From: Aspidiotus rigidus
Lineage: Eukaryota > Arthropoda > Insecta > Hemiptera > Diaspididae
Length of the DNA: 64,000 bases
Direction of reading: 5' to 3'
NCBI GenBank assembly: GCA_035079385.1
Contig: JAVHKY010000008.1
Location: 2,464,001-2,528,000, forward strand
The notes beneath the pieces were generated by a model. That model was not told the DNA's origin. It worked only from the letters and a program-made list of their open reading frames with translations, and searched no databases. Of the stretch, positions 32,097 to 44,678 are shown in pieces. The position numbers were made by a program, and so were the translations under genes. Position 1 is the first letter of the stretch; each line of letters starts with the position of its first letter.

Positions 32097-35000
32097 TTGG
32101 TATATTAGGTTAGAATTCGCTATCTAACATGAGGCTAAGAAATATTGTCGTAGGTGTGTTTAATCTGCCTGCGATTTGGGTACCTAACTAATTTACTTCA
32201 GAATTGCACATCTTGAAGTTAGGGGTGATGATGTCACGGCTTCATGAAGTCAAAACATCTGGAGGGGGGATTTGAAAAACCCACAATGTGACGTCTGGAG
32301 CTATTGCAATAGTTACACGGAGGAGAAAGGAGTTTCAGGACTTTCAAAAAAATTTAAATTTTGTAAAGAGGAGATTAAAAACAAGGGAAATTGTGGGTTT
32401 TCCGCTGCCGTTGAAGAAGGTGCAATGGCTATTTTTTTTAAAGCTCATAATATATAATCAACAGAGAATATTTTCTTCCTCTATTCACATTCTGCCTCAC
32501 TCTTCACAGGTGAGGACGAGTTTGAAACTTGAAAAACGGTGATCAGAACATCTTAGTCTAAGGAGACAGAGGTTCGATGATGAAAATGCCGATATCTTCA
32601 ACCTCATATCAACTTGACATATATCTTTGCATCACCCCGCTTTCATTCTCTGTGATCCTGGTAGTACTACTTTCCCCAATTGTGGTCCATCTTTTACTAC
32701 TTTTTTCACAATCATCAGTTTTCACTCCTCAGAAGATTTTTGTGACAAAAGTATCAATTTGAGCTCTTCATTCAATTTCTTTAGTATTTTTTCCATTTCT
32801 ACCAGGCTTACTGCTATCAGGACTAGATCATCATAAAATAAAAGATTATTCTCATGTTTTCCGTTCACAGCCTATGTACCTTTTTCTATCCAATTTAGAA
32901 TACACTTAAATAGTATCAACAACTGAAAATACTCCAACTCCGTACTCCTCTTTCTACAATTTCGAAATATTCTCTATCTTGTTACTCGTTTTCCAATATT
33001 TGTACTACAATTTTATGTTTCACTAAGGCCAACTACAACTTCGTGTCATTGTTCTTCTCAATTGGTTGGCTCAGTCGTAAAAATCATCAAATTGATCGAG
33101 GGAAAGAGCTAATCATTATAAGAGTAAGAAACAATGTTAGACGCCTTAGAGAGCTAACTTCTAACACAATGTAACTTTGCTTTATAACTGATGGAATATA
33201 ATACTGTTACAGAGCCTATGGTATAAGGTTGAGGATTGGTGAAAGAGAGAAACAGACTAATTAAAATTGTATGCAAAGGCCACGCCAGATTAAGTGCATA
33301 CAACATGGAAACATGGCAACATAAATGGGTTCTAAATAACATTGCGTAACAACTTTTTGCCGTATTGTTATGGTGCTCTGTTATAGGTACCTTGCACCAT
33401 TTTCACACCAACGCCAATATCCCTGGTTACTGCTGCTTGAGGCCTCCTATGTAGCCGAGCCTCAAGTGGCAACTTATTGAACATTGCTCATGGTTCTGCC
33501 AGTTGCCGGTATGTAGTGATGCGTCCCCCTTTTATACTCACAGGACAGTGCTCTAAAATTAAACAATAACAAATGCGGAGGGGTGATGTTGAGCAAGAAG
33601 AATTGAAAATTCTGTTATTACATTCATTTTCAGAGAATAGAATAAGCGCGAAATAGGAAGTACAAGGGACATATATCATATCAAAGATAGGTAAGTAGAG
33701 GCAGACCAAGTAAAGGCCTCTCAATTTATCACTTCTAATAAATTCATGAAAGCGAATTTCTCGCTAAAGGTATAGAAGTTGTTGTATGACATGAATCAAA
33801 ATAAGTCAAAAAGTAGAGGAAAATTTTCTATCCTATTCTTGATAAGGCGAGAGGCTATGAGTTAAAACTGTTTGAGTATTCTACGCATCGCTCGAAAGAT
33901 TCCTATTTTATTTGGCTGATGAAGATCGCAAAGCCGATCTGTCCGGTAAATCTCAGTTGGAAGAGAGAAAGAAAAAAAAAAAAAATTATATGCAATACAA
34001 CCAGGAGGAAGGAGGTCGAGGTATTAAATGCGGTTAACGATATCCTACCCAATCAACATTTGTATGTCGTCAACGGTTCTGCATTGCTACAAAGAAAAAT
34101 ATCGAATTGCGGCTCAGCTTAACCTAAAAAAAAAATCGCAAAAAAATATGTACGAAATGCAACATGGTTGTAGTCGTCATGTATTGCCTGGAATGGTTCT
34201 CGTATTTCAGTATAGTCCGGTTTGACAAGTGTGTACTAACGTAGTCCTAGGTCAGACACAGAAACGATGATAAAAACAAGTTTTTAGAATTTAAACGTGA
34301 TCATATTCTCCGCGCACTCGAAGAAGAAATAAAAATCCACTAGAAAGTTGAAAAGTGCATGTTTTAGAGGACAAAGAAGGAGGGGTCCGATGAATCAAAG
34401 ATACAGTATAGTTCTTCGGCCGTTTTATTGCACACACTTATCAAACTTTACACTGCGACTAGTCGAGTTTATGGTACACAAATCTGCAGATCGAACGAAA
34501 AACAGCCTCTCTGTGGACTACCCAGTTTAGCGTGAATTAACCCGTCCAAAGAGATGCTGATTTATAGTATATCGTGTGCGATAATGCCGGTGCATGACTG
34601 GACTTTTCTTCGCGAAGGTCTTTTCAGCGAAGCGGTATTTTATCCCTTTTGCGATTGATTATTTTTTTCGGCCGTAGTCTCTAGGTCGATTAGACGAATA
34701 AAGTCGCTACCTACGCACGAAATCGGTACGATTTTTTTTTTTTTTGCCATCTGCATCAACCGCCATTATGGAAAGAGAAAATTTTCATGAAAATATGGTG
34801 CGTGTAGCTTGCGGATTGTCGATCGTTTTAAAATCGTTGTACTTATATGGATAAATCAAGTTGTAAGGCCCACTTTAACAGACAAATTGGTTAGTTGCGG
34901 ATAAACGGTTCATTTTACAGAAAATTTTCTAGAATACGAATGAAGCGGTCATCCTTCATTCAATTTACGTTATATCTGTTGTATATTGACGTGCCTGAGA

Positions 35001-38000
35001 GCGTACGTTTTTCTTCTCTCTTTTATCAAATTAATTCGATGTCCTCGTCGCATCACGATACATCTCGAGAAAACTCATCGAACGTTCTCAATATAATGAT
35101 TATAAAAAATTTACTCTTGTCAGATTTATATTCTTCTTTTTACTTTGACAAACAATGACCTTCAATTGATGGACGTATCTGGTCAACAGCGTTCTGAAAT
35201 AGGCATGGTTAATTTCGAGTGCAAGATAACGCTGTTGCAAGATTCGACTGCAATTATTGTCGTATTCGTCCCGCATGTCGTTTATACTGCTCTAAGGTCG
35301 AGCTTTATCAACCCCTGACCAGACACTCATCGATTATTACAAATATGACGTTGAAGGTAAGTTCAATTTTTTGAGAACTTGTTGAGGGACCCATCTCACA
35401 ACGCTGAGACCCTGTTTCATAACACGAGGAGCGAGATATTTGTAGAATTGGCCATCAAGGAGATCTGGAAGTATACATAGAGGAAATTTGTCAAGAACTT
35501 ACTGTTAGGATGAAAGATTTCTGGGCCTTAGAGCTGACGGATGGTATGGGTTTGGCAATTTCGAGGGTGCCAGATTTGGTTGGAAGCTAAGACTCTTCCG
35601 GAATGTGGGTTTCAGAAACAGGTCAATATATATGAAACTAATCAACCTAAGACGTTAGTCTTTATGAACCACTTGCACCAGCTCGGCAATTTAGGGAACA
35701 AATAAACATGGAGAATGTTTACAGAGTATTTAGATCAAGAGCCATACTCCAGCTGGTGAAAATTTCCCTCTTTTTTGACATGTTTCATGTCTTTGCTCCG
35801 ACCCTACCCCAATTTTATCTGTATTACCGTCACTTCGTCCTCTTACTCCCAGGTCAATCCTGCTTTTCCTTCTTATGGTCACTTTTCGGGTTCGTGCTCA
35901 CCATTTTCGCTTCACTAAAGTTTCAGTCAAAAACATCTGGACGTTGCAAATGAGTTTTTATAGCACTCGGGTGAAAACTGTGAAATTGAAAATGAATAGG
36001 CGTCGTAAACGAGTGCAAAATTGAATAACTGTTTCGGTACGAAATCAATTTTAAAGCCCAATTTATAAGGTTAATCACTTTCACGAAGTACGGTTCTTAA
36101 TTACTCGTAAATCGAAATTTTAATTTCGTCGATTAAAAAGAAGAAAACAAACTTCGAGCATAATTCATTCTTTATTTACGATTCGATGAAAAATGGCACT
36201 TAACAGCTTAAAAATAACAGTTTTCTGTTTCCTTGAAAAAAGTCCTAATCTACGATAGAATGGAAAGAGAAAAAGTCCATAAATTGTGATTGTAATTGCG
36301 TTAAATTTATCGCGAACTTTTAATGTGATTTGCACTAATTATTTCGATAATTGGTCAATAAAGTCGAGCACCGACGAATGACCCAAAGGAGATGCTATTA
36401 GATGGTACAAGTGGGAATCATTTTCGGTCCGTTGTGAGATTTTAGAGTCAACTGCGCGATAGAAATTTCGCTCCAGTGAAGATGATGACAGTTTGAAAAG
36501 CTCCCGTTTCTACGGATTGAGGAAGTCAGACGGCGATCACATTTTTTCACCTTCCTCGACTTTAATTGTCATTTATTTGTCTAGTTTTCGTAGTCCTCTC
36601 CTCTTGAAAATTGCTCGGAAGTATTCCTCCGCCCTCGTCGACACAGCTAAGTCCTCAAGATTCCAGCTTTGGCTTTTCGTGAATTGTGAACAACTGAATT
36701 TTTTCTTGTCTCCTGCCTAGTATGATGATTCAGATTTCTTCCAATTCTCCGCCCCTTTCATTAGAACAGCTCGGAAGTCGTTATTAGCTTTTCATGAGAA
36801 CATGTCAAAATCTAATCAAATCCGTCCTCCATAAAAATAGCTTGAAAGTCACCTTCCACCCTCTCCAAAGCCCCTCCTCTCTGATATAGCTTGAAAATAG
36901 ATTTCGTTCTGAACCCCCTCCTCCTCTCCTTTTTATTATCATAAGCTGAATGGCTCAAAGCGTCGATATTTTCACAAAACCCATCAATGATAGGTTTTCC
37001 TCAGACCCAGAGTGTCTCGGGAGGACGCCGGACGGTGGACGTTTTCCCAAACAACTCCTCATAAAACCGGTTCCATATTACTAAGAAAAAAGATAACTTC
37101 ATTCTAGAGAATTTGACGATGTAAAGAAATTCTGTGAATATCATCTTGAAATTCACCAAAAGAAAAGAGGATACAAGACTCCCGAAATGAGAAGAAATAA
37201 TTTTTTCAGACTAGACTTCAGATAGGCATATTAAGGCTTCACAGGTAGGATATGCTGGTGGTCGAAGAGAGTCTTCAGATGAAAGTTTTTCATTACCAGA
37301 TCATGGAGTAATAATCCTAAAAATCGATTGAAATTAAATACATTTTTATGCCATCCAGAAGTTCAAAAGCCCTCTAATATCACGACTTCGACATTAATAG
37401 CTCTTCGGCATATTTCAAAGTAAATTTTTTTTGCAACAGTACATGTATTTTCTCTGATCTCTCTATATTAATAATGGAGGGAGATTCACAACATTGAAAA
37501 TATTAGATGCGCAACTGTTACACACAAGTAAACGTTACTTTTCTGCGCGAGTACATTATCTGGTAAACAAACATTAAACGTTTCGGTCTTTATTTTATCA
37601 AACGCCGGTTAATAGTACCTCAGCTTACATTATAGATATATTTAATCCTGGAAAAATATCTTTCGTATGTTTTCGCCGTTTATTCGCATCCATCCATTCA
37701 TTGTATGCAAAATACTCAACCAGTTAGCGAATTTACTGCTGCGCTAGCAGATATTCTTTTCCTACCCTTATATCTACATTATACGTATTATTCTTTTAAG
37801 GAAGGAATGCCGCTGTTTAATTACGTGTAAAAATAGTATAAAAACAAAAGAACTGTCCGACAGTCTATAGTTGTATACCTACCTATTTTGACAAGAGGAA
37901 AATATTCAAAAGAGAATGAAGCGAAAGAAAGAAGAAAAGAAAAAAAGCAATCCAAATAAAAGAAACAATAAGATTCGAGTAAAAAGAAGATATACGGTAC

Positions 38001-39359
38001 TGCGAGAAACCAACGAACTTTTCGAAAGTTCAAGAAGCAGTGAGAAAACTGTGTACGTTTGCGGCTGCTCTTCAATTATGTCATCGGAGTGGACCAGACC
38101 CAGACCTCTATCATCTTGAAAACGAGCGAGCTCTTGCAGCGACTTCGCAGTTCTATTCAAAAACTACGATAAGTTGTGGCAATGTGAGCAGATGAAGAGA
38201 GTAAAAAATAGTCGACCTTTAACTCCTTTGGAAAGGAGTATTAACCTATACGTTTAAACATGGAAAAATTCGTTCGAATGATTTGAGCATCCCTACTTTT
38301 TTGAGAACAAATGACATAAAAGAATTGCCGTACGAGTACTGCAGATTACTCCTATATTCCGCTGTGAATACAACATTTAAATGTTCAAATATCCCAGGTC
38401 TTATTGTGTTGAAGCAATCTGGCATCAGTTCATCATTTCAGATGTTGATAAGGTAATTATCGTATGCACCATATAGTCTCTTTGTTTAAAAAGCTATTGT
38501 GAGAACCGCGTGAGGGGAAAGTACTTAGGGTCACGATGGCACGATGAACTCCAAAATTTGATGCTTGTTCTCGCTTACTCCTCGTGGATCACCGCGATAC
38601 GTGATGTACCTTACCGAGCAATCCGATGAGCTACGTTACGCTTAGTGACGACACACTCGAAATGAATGAGAAGACGCATCTGATTTATCAAATGGGGAAG
38701 CTGTAAGAAGTATAGTTTTGGAATATCTTTATTTCATTGTTCTGAATTTCAAATTTTTTCATCAACTTAGTAAAACAAAGTTCTAGTCTCCACTTCCCTT
38801 TCGATATCACCTTTTGAGTTTCCTCGATGTAGATGATTGAAAATTTTCATTTCTCATTACGCTCTATCATATGAATTCCTCTGCTGGAACGTCAGGTCTG
38901 GAATACCAAGAACATGGCAACTCACCCATCGCAAATTTTCTCTTAATTTTCCATCGTGAGTTGATCGAGCGTTGTAGGTTCATCTCAATCACAACATGAG
39001 GGACCACCCTGGAACACGATTTGTATATGGTTAGGATACAGGAAGACTGCCTTTTTAATGAGCCCAATGATCTTAACGTGAAAAATCTTTTTGCCATGCC
39101 CATGATCTCAAATAATGAGCCCCACCTTCGAAGTCGACTCAATTATGGTGGAGGGGGAAGGAGGCCGGAGTGATGGCCTCGACCTAAGAGATTCTTACGT
39201 CACAGCCCTAATCTTGCACCACTTATTCATGGAGGACGATGAGGGAGGCTTATCCTAAGGCCACCGCGACGGAGTTTCAACGAGATACCAGAGTTGACAA
39301 ATTATACAGCCGAAAATTTTCATCATTGGCATATTCGATCATAATTAAAGAAGAAATTA
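32097..39359. other. Long AT-rich stretch without recognised genes
   Basis: No frame here has recognisable domains. A T15-like tract lies at about 34731-34745. Family-Y debris with 'ctcataaaaccggttccatatta' occupies about 36830-37085. An inverted 'tttttgacatgtttcatgtcttt' module (35782-35805) repeats one seen at 6.77 and 9.27 kb. The rest looks unique. Confidence 0.4.
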
Positions 39360-39383
39360 GATGCCATTGCAGGACTGCAGTGG

Positions 39384-39708
39384 CAGTGGGGAACCCGCTG
39401 TCCCGAGAATTTTTCCAAGTCCCTCTCTTATCATATGAAGCTTAGAGCCTGAAGTTTTTCCAAGTCCCGAAAATGATGACGTGACAACTTGAACGCGCTG
39501 CAATTTCAAGGAGGCCGTTTTTTTCTAAATCCCCTTCATATCAAATATAGCTCGAATCAAAATTTCTCCAAGTCCCCTTCATATCATTTTTAAAGCTCGA
39601 GAATTGAAATTTTTCCAAGTTCCCCCCCCCCTCTTGGGCCGCTCGCGCTCGCGGACGAAAATTTCCTGAAAGTACCTCCCCAAAAAAGGGATAGTGGGTT
39701 CTCCGCTG
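39384..39708 (+). mobile_element. 325-bp hAT-like MITE (repeat family X)
   Basis: The left end is CAGTGGGGAACCCGCTGTCC and the right end, reverse-complemented, is CAGCGGAGAACCCACTATCC, giving imperfect terminal inverted repeats of about 20 bp. CAGYGG termini are typical of hAT elements. No 8-bp direct duplication is visible (TGCAGTGG versus AAAACAGA). The interior holds 'aaaatgatgacgtgacaact', 'gaacgcgctgcaatttcaag' and 'cgcggacgaaaatttcctga', all shared with 53.64-54.35 and 63.12-63.37 kb. Non-coding. Confidence 0.65.
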
Positions 39709-40299
39709 AAAACAGAAAGACAGGGTCGCCAGTTGGCAGCGTCTCTCCTCTCCTACTTTCCACACTTCCAATAGTATAGCCTTCGCGATGGTCCGGGCTA
39801 GGCCTCTTCTAGTAAAGTATAAATGATCTTGATTTGAATAACCCTGCCATCACTCCTCTGATCCTGGTGAGTTCAAAAAACTCGCAGCCTACTTCGTTAG
39901 CTGCTCGGGGTTGCTTTCATGAACCGAATTACTATGGGGGTTTCATTGTTTATACTTTTTCTTCATTTATGATCGAAAAGTGCCTCATAGCACTCTCTTA
40001 ATAGTGGTAAAACATGAGTCATATCAAATGTCGTCTTCATTTCGCACCTAAGGAGTTCTTTTTCATTTTCATTTCGCACCTAGGGAATATTGACAAGCTA
40101 TCATCTACGAGTATCTTGTGAACGCCACAAAAATACCCTTATCTTCTACTTTTTGATTGTGAATGAAGAAAAATCTCATACGCAACACGCTTAGGAAGGG
40201 CCATTTCTAACCCTTGTAGCGTAAATAACTATTTTCAAAATATTGAACTTTGTTCCTCGCCACCTTGGGAGTTGGAGCTTGAAAATCCACATTTTTCGA

Positions 40300-41160
40300 A
40301 ATTTCCCCTATCAGATTCAGGTCAATATTCGAAATTTTTCCTAGACCCCTCCGATCATATATTTATTTATTTATTGGTTGATATTATAATGATAATAATT
40401 TTATGAAGTGATAATAAAATAAGAGTGGCAGTCATAGCAGCGACAAATTGTGAAAATCGCCCCCCTCCAAGGTAGCAATGTTGCCTCGGAGGTCTGAATT
40501 TTAAGAAGGAACCTGTTCTTTGAGGGGTTATTCCGAAAAATTTGCCGTGCACCACACACCGTATGATATCTGGCCAAAATAAAAATGTTCAACATCATTT
40601 GCAAACATGGTCAAGTACCCCCTCCCCCTTCATCATATATAGCTCAAGGGTTTGGCTGTGAAACGAGATTCTCATCTTCTTAGAGAACGCTATTGCTTTG
40701 GCATCAGGTTCGTAGTTCCCTTTTGGTGAATCTTCTTATCTTTTCTTTCATACAAACTCATTGTGGGTATTGAAGAAGTTTCGACTCTTTCGAGTAATAT
40801 ATATGATAGGAATGGGACTTGTGTAGTGTTTGAAGCATTGCATATCTGGTTCATTGAAGGGGCTAAGCCAATTGGTGTATGAAGCCTTGCATGTGTAGTT
40901 ACTTGAAGGGGCTATCCTAATGCGGGTCATGTCATGCATTATTTTTCAATTCATACACATAGAACAGGTTCCTTGCGTTCCTCGTTTAACATCGTTAAGG
41001 AAGCCGTCATTTTTCCAAGTCCCCCTCTCATCACATTTGTACCTATATAGCTCAGAGGTTGAGATTTTTCCAAGTCCACGTTTTGCCGATCGGCGCCCGT
41101 CATTTTCCTTTGAATTACTCCCCCATAAAACAGGTTTCCTCTTGAAAAATTTTTTCTTCA
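40300..41160. repeat. Family-Y repeat segments
   Basis: Pieces at 40320-40360, 40455-40670, 40770-40815 and 40990-41160 carry 'aggaacctgttctttgaggg', 'ccgtgcaccacacaccg', 'atatatagctcagaggttga' and 'cccataaaacaggtttcctc'. Between them, at 40825-40910, is a short tandem duplication of 'tgaagca/cttgcat...gaaggggct'. No coding frame. Confidence 0.55.
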
Positions 41161-41529
41161 ACTCAGTAAAAGTGAGACGTTAAAGAGTTCTATTAAGAAC
41201 TTGAGAAAATTTTGATAAAGAATGAGGGTTCTTCGTGAGAAACAAGTAGTATGATCTGTCAGGTATGTATGGAGGACGAACTGTGTGAAAATATAAAAAA
41301 CTTTTGAATGTGAACTTGAAAATGGTTGCATGGTTTTAATTTTTGACAATTTTCCCCCAGTCAAATCGGAAATGAATAAGAAGGTCTTTTGGTTTTACTA
41401 CTATCTCTTGCAGCTCCCTCTTTTTTGGGAATAATTTGTGGTTGATCTTCTGATGTCTAGTTTTTACTCGTTGGAATTTTTTAAATTAATACTGGAAAAA
41501 GATCTTCAAGAAACATGAAATTCTTTGTC

Positions 41530-42125
41530 AATGGACTTAGAGGTTCGTCATACAAATTTGTTCCTACGCCACTGCACAGTAACTCAGAGATCAGACAATC
41601 TATTATACCGTAACAAAAATCGATTAGCACCGATACTGTGACGCGCGGTTGTTTGTCTTGTAATTTTATTTGTGCAACGCTACTTAAACGCAACGCGTTC
41701 TCACATCCTCCATCTTTACTCTTGAAGAGTCCACCCCCATCACAGAAGAATGTCGGGCTAATCATTTACCTTTGAGTACAGAGGTTGGATGACTTGACTC
41801 AGAGGCATTTCATTTTTCCCAATGCTCGACTCTTGGTGTTGTCATATTGATTTCTGAGACTCGAAGATTTGTCATACAAACTTGTTCCTACGCTGTCATA
41901 GAGTAATTTAGAAGTGACACAACATCACTTATTTACACTGAGCACTAGCGCTATGACGCACAGTTTTTTATGATGTGCGTGCACAACTTGTAATTCTATC
42001 TGCGAGTTTTTACATGCAGCTGCAGTGTCTGTGAGAACGCGAAAATTCTTGCAATCAGATCACAGAATTCTGGTGTAGCAGCATGTCACAGCTATAATAC
42101 CTATACTCTTTGAGTATAGATGGTA
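41530..42125 (+). repeat. Diverged tandem duplication, unit about 335 bp
   Basis: 'gttcgtcatacaaatttgttcctacgc' at 41537 recurs as 'tttgtcatacaaacttgttcctacgc' at 41870. 'tgtgacgcgc-gtt' (41637), 'cttgtaattttatttg' (41657) and 'ctttgagtacagaggttg' (41771) have counterparts at about 41953, 41988 and 42109. Order and spacing are kept, so this is one duplicated segment. Non-coding. Confidence 0.65.
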
Positions 42126-43933
42126 GTGACTCGCAATAAGATGCGTAGCCTGGCTAATACTACGGCGCATTCAATAGCTGAAGAGGGCTTCATTCTCTTC
42201 GACTTCAATGTTCAAGCTCGAACAATTTCATAGATCAATTGCGAATGAGAATTTCTTCTGCTTCAATGATAATTATGATTGATTGTCAAGACCAACGCGA
42301 GATGGTAGACCTCACCCTTGAGAACATCTTGCTTGTCACGTGGTCGACTTGAGGTGCTTCAAAAATAACATTTTGTAGTCACTTACCGAAGAGAGGACTC
42401 TGCTGAAATGGTCGGTCCTAAAGGATTTAGTAGGAATTTGGGAAAGAGGGGCAAGTCTTTATCTCTATCTACATCGATACGAGACGGTTTGACGAGTGGT
42501 AATGAGCGAGCAGTACATTAAAGGCAAACCAAGATCGTGTATACCTCCGATTTCTTATAACTTATACAATATAGTAAGGCCAATAACATCTTATAACATC
42601 TAAAATTTCTTATTCGTCTCCGGTTTGCGACATCGACGTAGACTGAATAGAAAATCATATTCTATAGCCGGCGTGTGTATTTATCGGTTCTCACGACTCT
42701 CATAATGTAGCAATCCAGTTAGTATATTGAACGTGTTCCTATGTATTGCCTGCTCTGTGCACACTTGTTAACTTCGACAGTAGCTATAACTGAGCAGGCA
42801 ACAAGTCGAGGATAAAATACGGTAGGCTGACCTAATGCGGGAAAAGTTGTATCATCAAATAAAGAATTATTCGAGTGTAAATTAAATACACCGTTCGCGG
42901 TATAAATTATCGAGTGATATCGATGAAAAAAAAAAAAAAATTGAATTATCATGTATTTCGTCATCGAATTAATAATCGCAACCGTTTCGAGGTTTTTATT
43001 TTTTAAATATATCTCATAGCATATTAAAACAGACTACACGAAAGCGTACGAACATCGGTGCTCATATCGTACATTTTGTACTTATATATACATACAGAAA
43101 CAAGGACAGCAAGTTATGATGTCCATAGGAAGTCAAAATTACCGTATGTGACGTTGGCCATAGTATTTGACATTTTATTTTTCTCTCCAATAATATTTCA
43201 ATTTACTTCTGGATTCGATCTTGAAAGCATGTACGAGTCGTAGAATTTTGTAATTGAAGGTCTTAATAACGATTGCCCTCCTTATGAAGCTCGTTTTTAG
43301 ATATAGAAAGCACGAATCATTAAGAATGATGAAAGCAGTCCAGAGTATTATTATTATGATAAAAAAATATGGTAAAATATATCTACGTATCTTTTGGGAT
43401 GAACATTTCCTCAGATTGACATAGTTTTGTCAGATAGTTTTTCAGGATTTTTTTTTTTTGTTTCGACATAAACCCCGCACGGTAATTTAAAAACGGCAAG
43501 TCCTCCTCCTCCCGTTATTCTTTTGTTTTGCAGAAGGTAAATTGTGCAGTTCCCAGGAAGACGGAGGCTTTATTTTGAGGATGGGGAAAAGAACAACGGC
43601 TTCTTCGACAAAATAGAACGAGAGATGCAGGGAACCTGATCTATAATTTGTTTTTGATATTGATGATCGAACTGAAAATCCACATTTTTTCTAGTCCCAC
43701 CCCTCTGTCTGGATTAGACTTACATAACGTTTACTTTGGACCCAATATGTACGCGTATAACCTCGCTTAATAGTGATCGAATAAGGCTTGGAAAGGGTGG
43801 TTCGATCTGACGTCATATCTCTCATTCCGATTGACCTTAAATTACGTCAGAATTATCTCGATGACGTCATAGGAAAGTATTAGTATCCTCGGGGATGTAG
43901 AGTAGGTATTAGTGGAGTGGGACTTGAATAACT
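42126..43933. other. Intergenic DNA without recognised features
   Basis: No supported gene. An A15 tract lies at about 42926-42940. A short family-Y-like phrase occurs near 43680-43715. The segment ends at the left terminus of the hAT-like element. Confidence 0.4.
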
Positions 43934-44678
43934 CAGTGGCGAATCTTCCGGTACATCTAGGGAATCTGCGATGTACTGAAAACGGAAGAATATTTAGTTC
44001 AGGATTTTTACACAGAACCTGTTTTATCGGAGGGGGGGGGAGGAGTCGGAAAAATCGTCCACCGGCCGGCCGTCAAAGCTCGGAGCTCGAAAATTTTCAA
44101 AGCCCCCCTCCTACCATTTCTAGCTTGGGGGCTGGACATATGACGTCACATTTTGATGTGGTCATAGGTCAGTTTTTCAAGCAGACAACCTGTTTTATTG
44201 GGGGGTTTTTCGGAAAAAACGTCAGCCGTCTGCGAGCTTGAAAATTCCCAAGTCCCCCTCCTGTAATATATGGCTTGAGGCGAGGCCTGAGACGTCATAG
44301 CTGAGCCTTATGACATCACAGTCTGATGACGTCATATATCTTTTTTTTTAAGTTCCCCTCCCACAGTCCGGATCTGTGATGTCATAATTTGATGACGTCA
44401 TAAGTCAGCCTTCTGATGTTACAAACATTTTTCAAATCCCACGTACCCCATAAAATAGGTTTCAAGAACCCGTGAGTTTTGATAATCAGGCTCAAAACCA
44501 AACAGGCATCAAGATAGTCTGCTATGTGAAGGGGCGAAGCGATCAGGGATCGGGGCAATCTCTTCGTCATTCCAGGATTTTAATAGTCAAGGTTGAAAGT
44601 AAGTTGGCAAAATTTCACTTTTCAATGAAATTTTCAAAACATGTGATGTACCAAAAAAAAAGTGAGGGTTCCCCACTG
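43934..44678 (+). mobile_element. 745-bp hAT-like non-autonomous element, copy 1
   Basis: It starts CAGTGGCGAATCTTCCGG and ends GAGGGTTCCCCACTG; the ends form a 15-bp imperfect inverted repeat (CAGTGG-GAA-C-TC). It is matched over its full length, at roughly 97% by eye, by the inverted copy at 58356-59101. The interior has two family-Y cores ('aacctgttttat-gg-ggg') and several TGACGTCA-like palindromes (for example 44138, 44328, 44392). It has no transposase; an open frame at 44472-44834 is not conserved as protein. The flanking 8-mers (GAATAACT, ACGCAGAT) do not match. Confidence 0.85.
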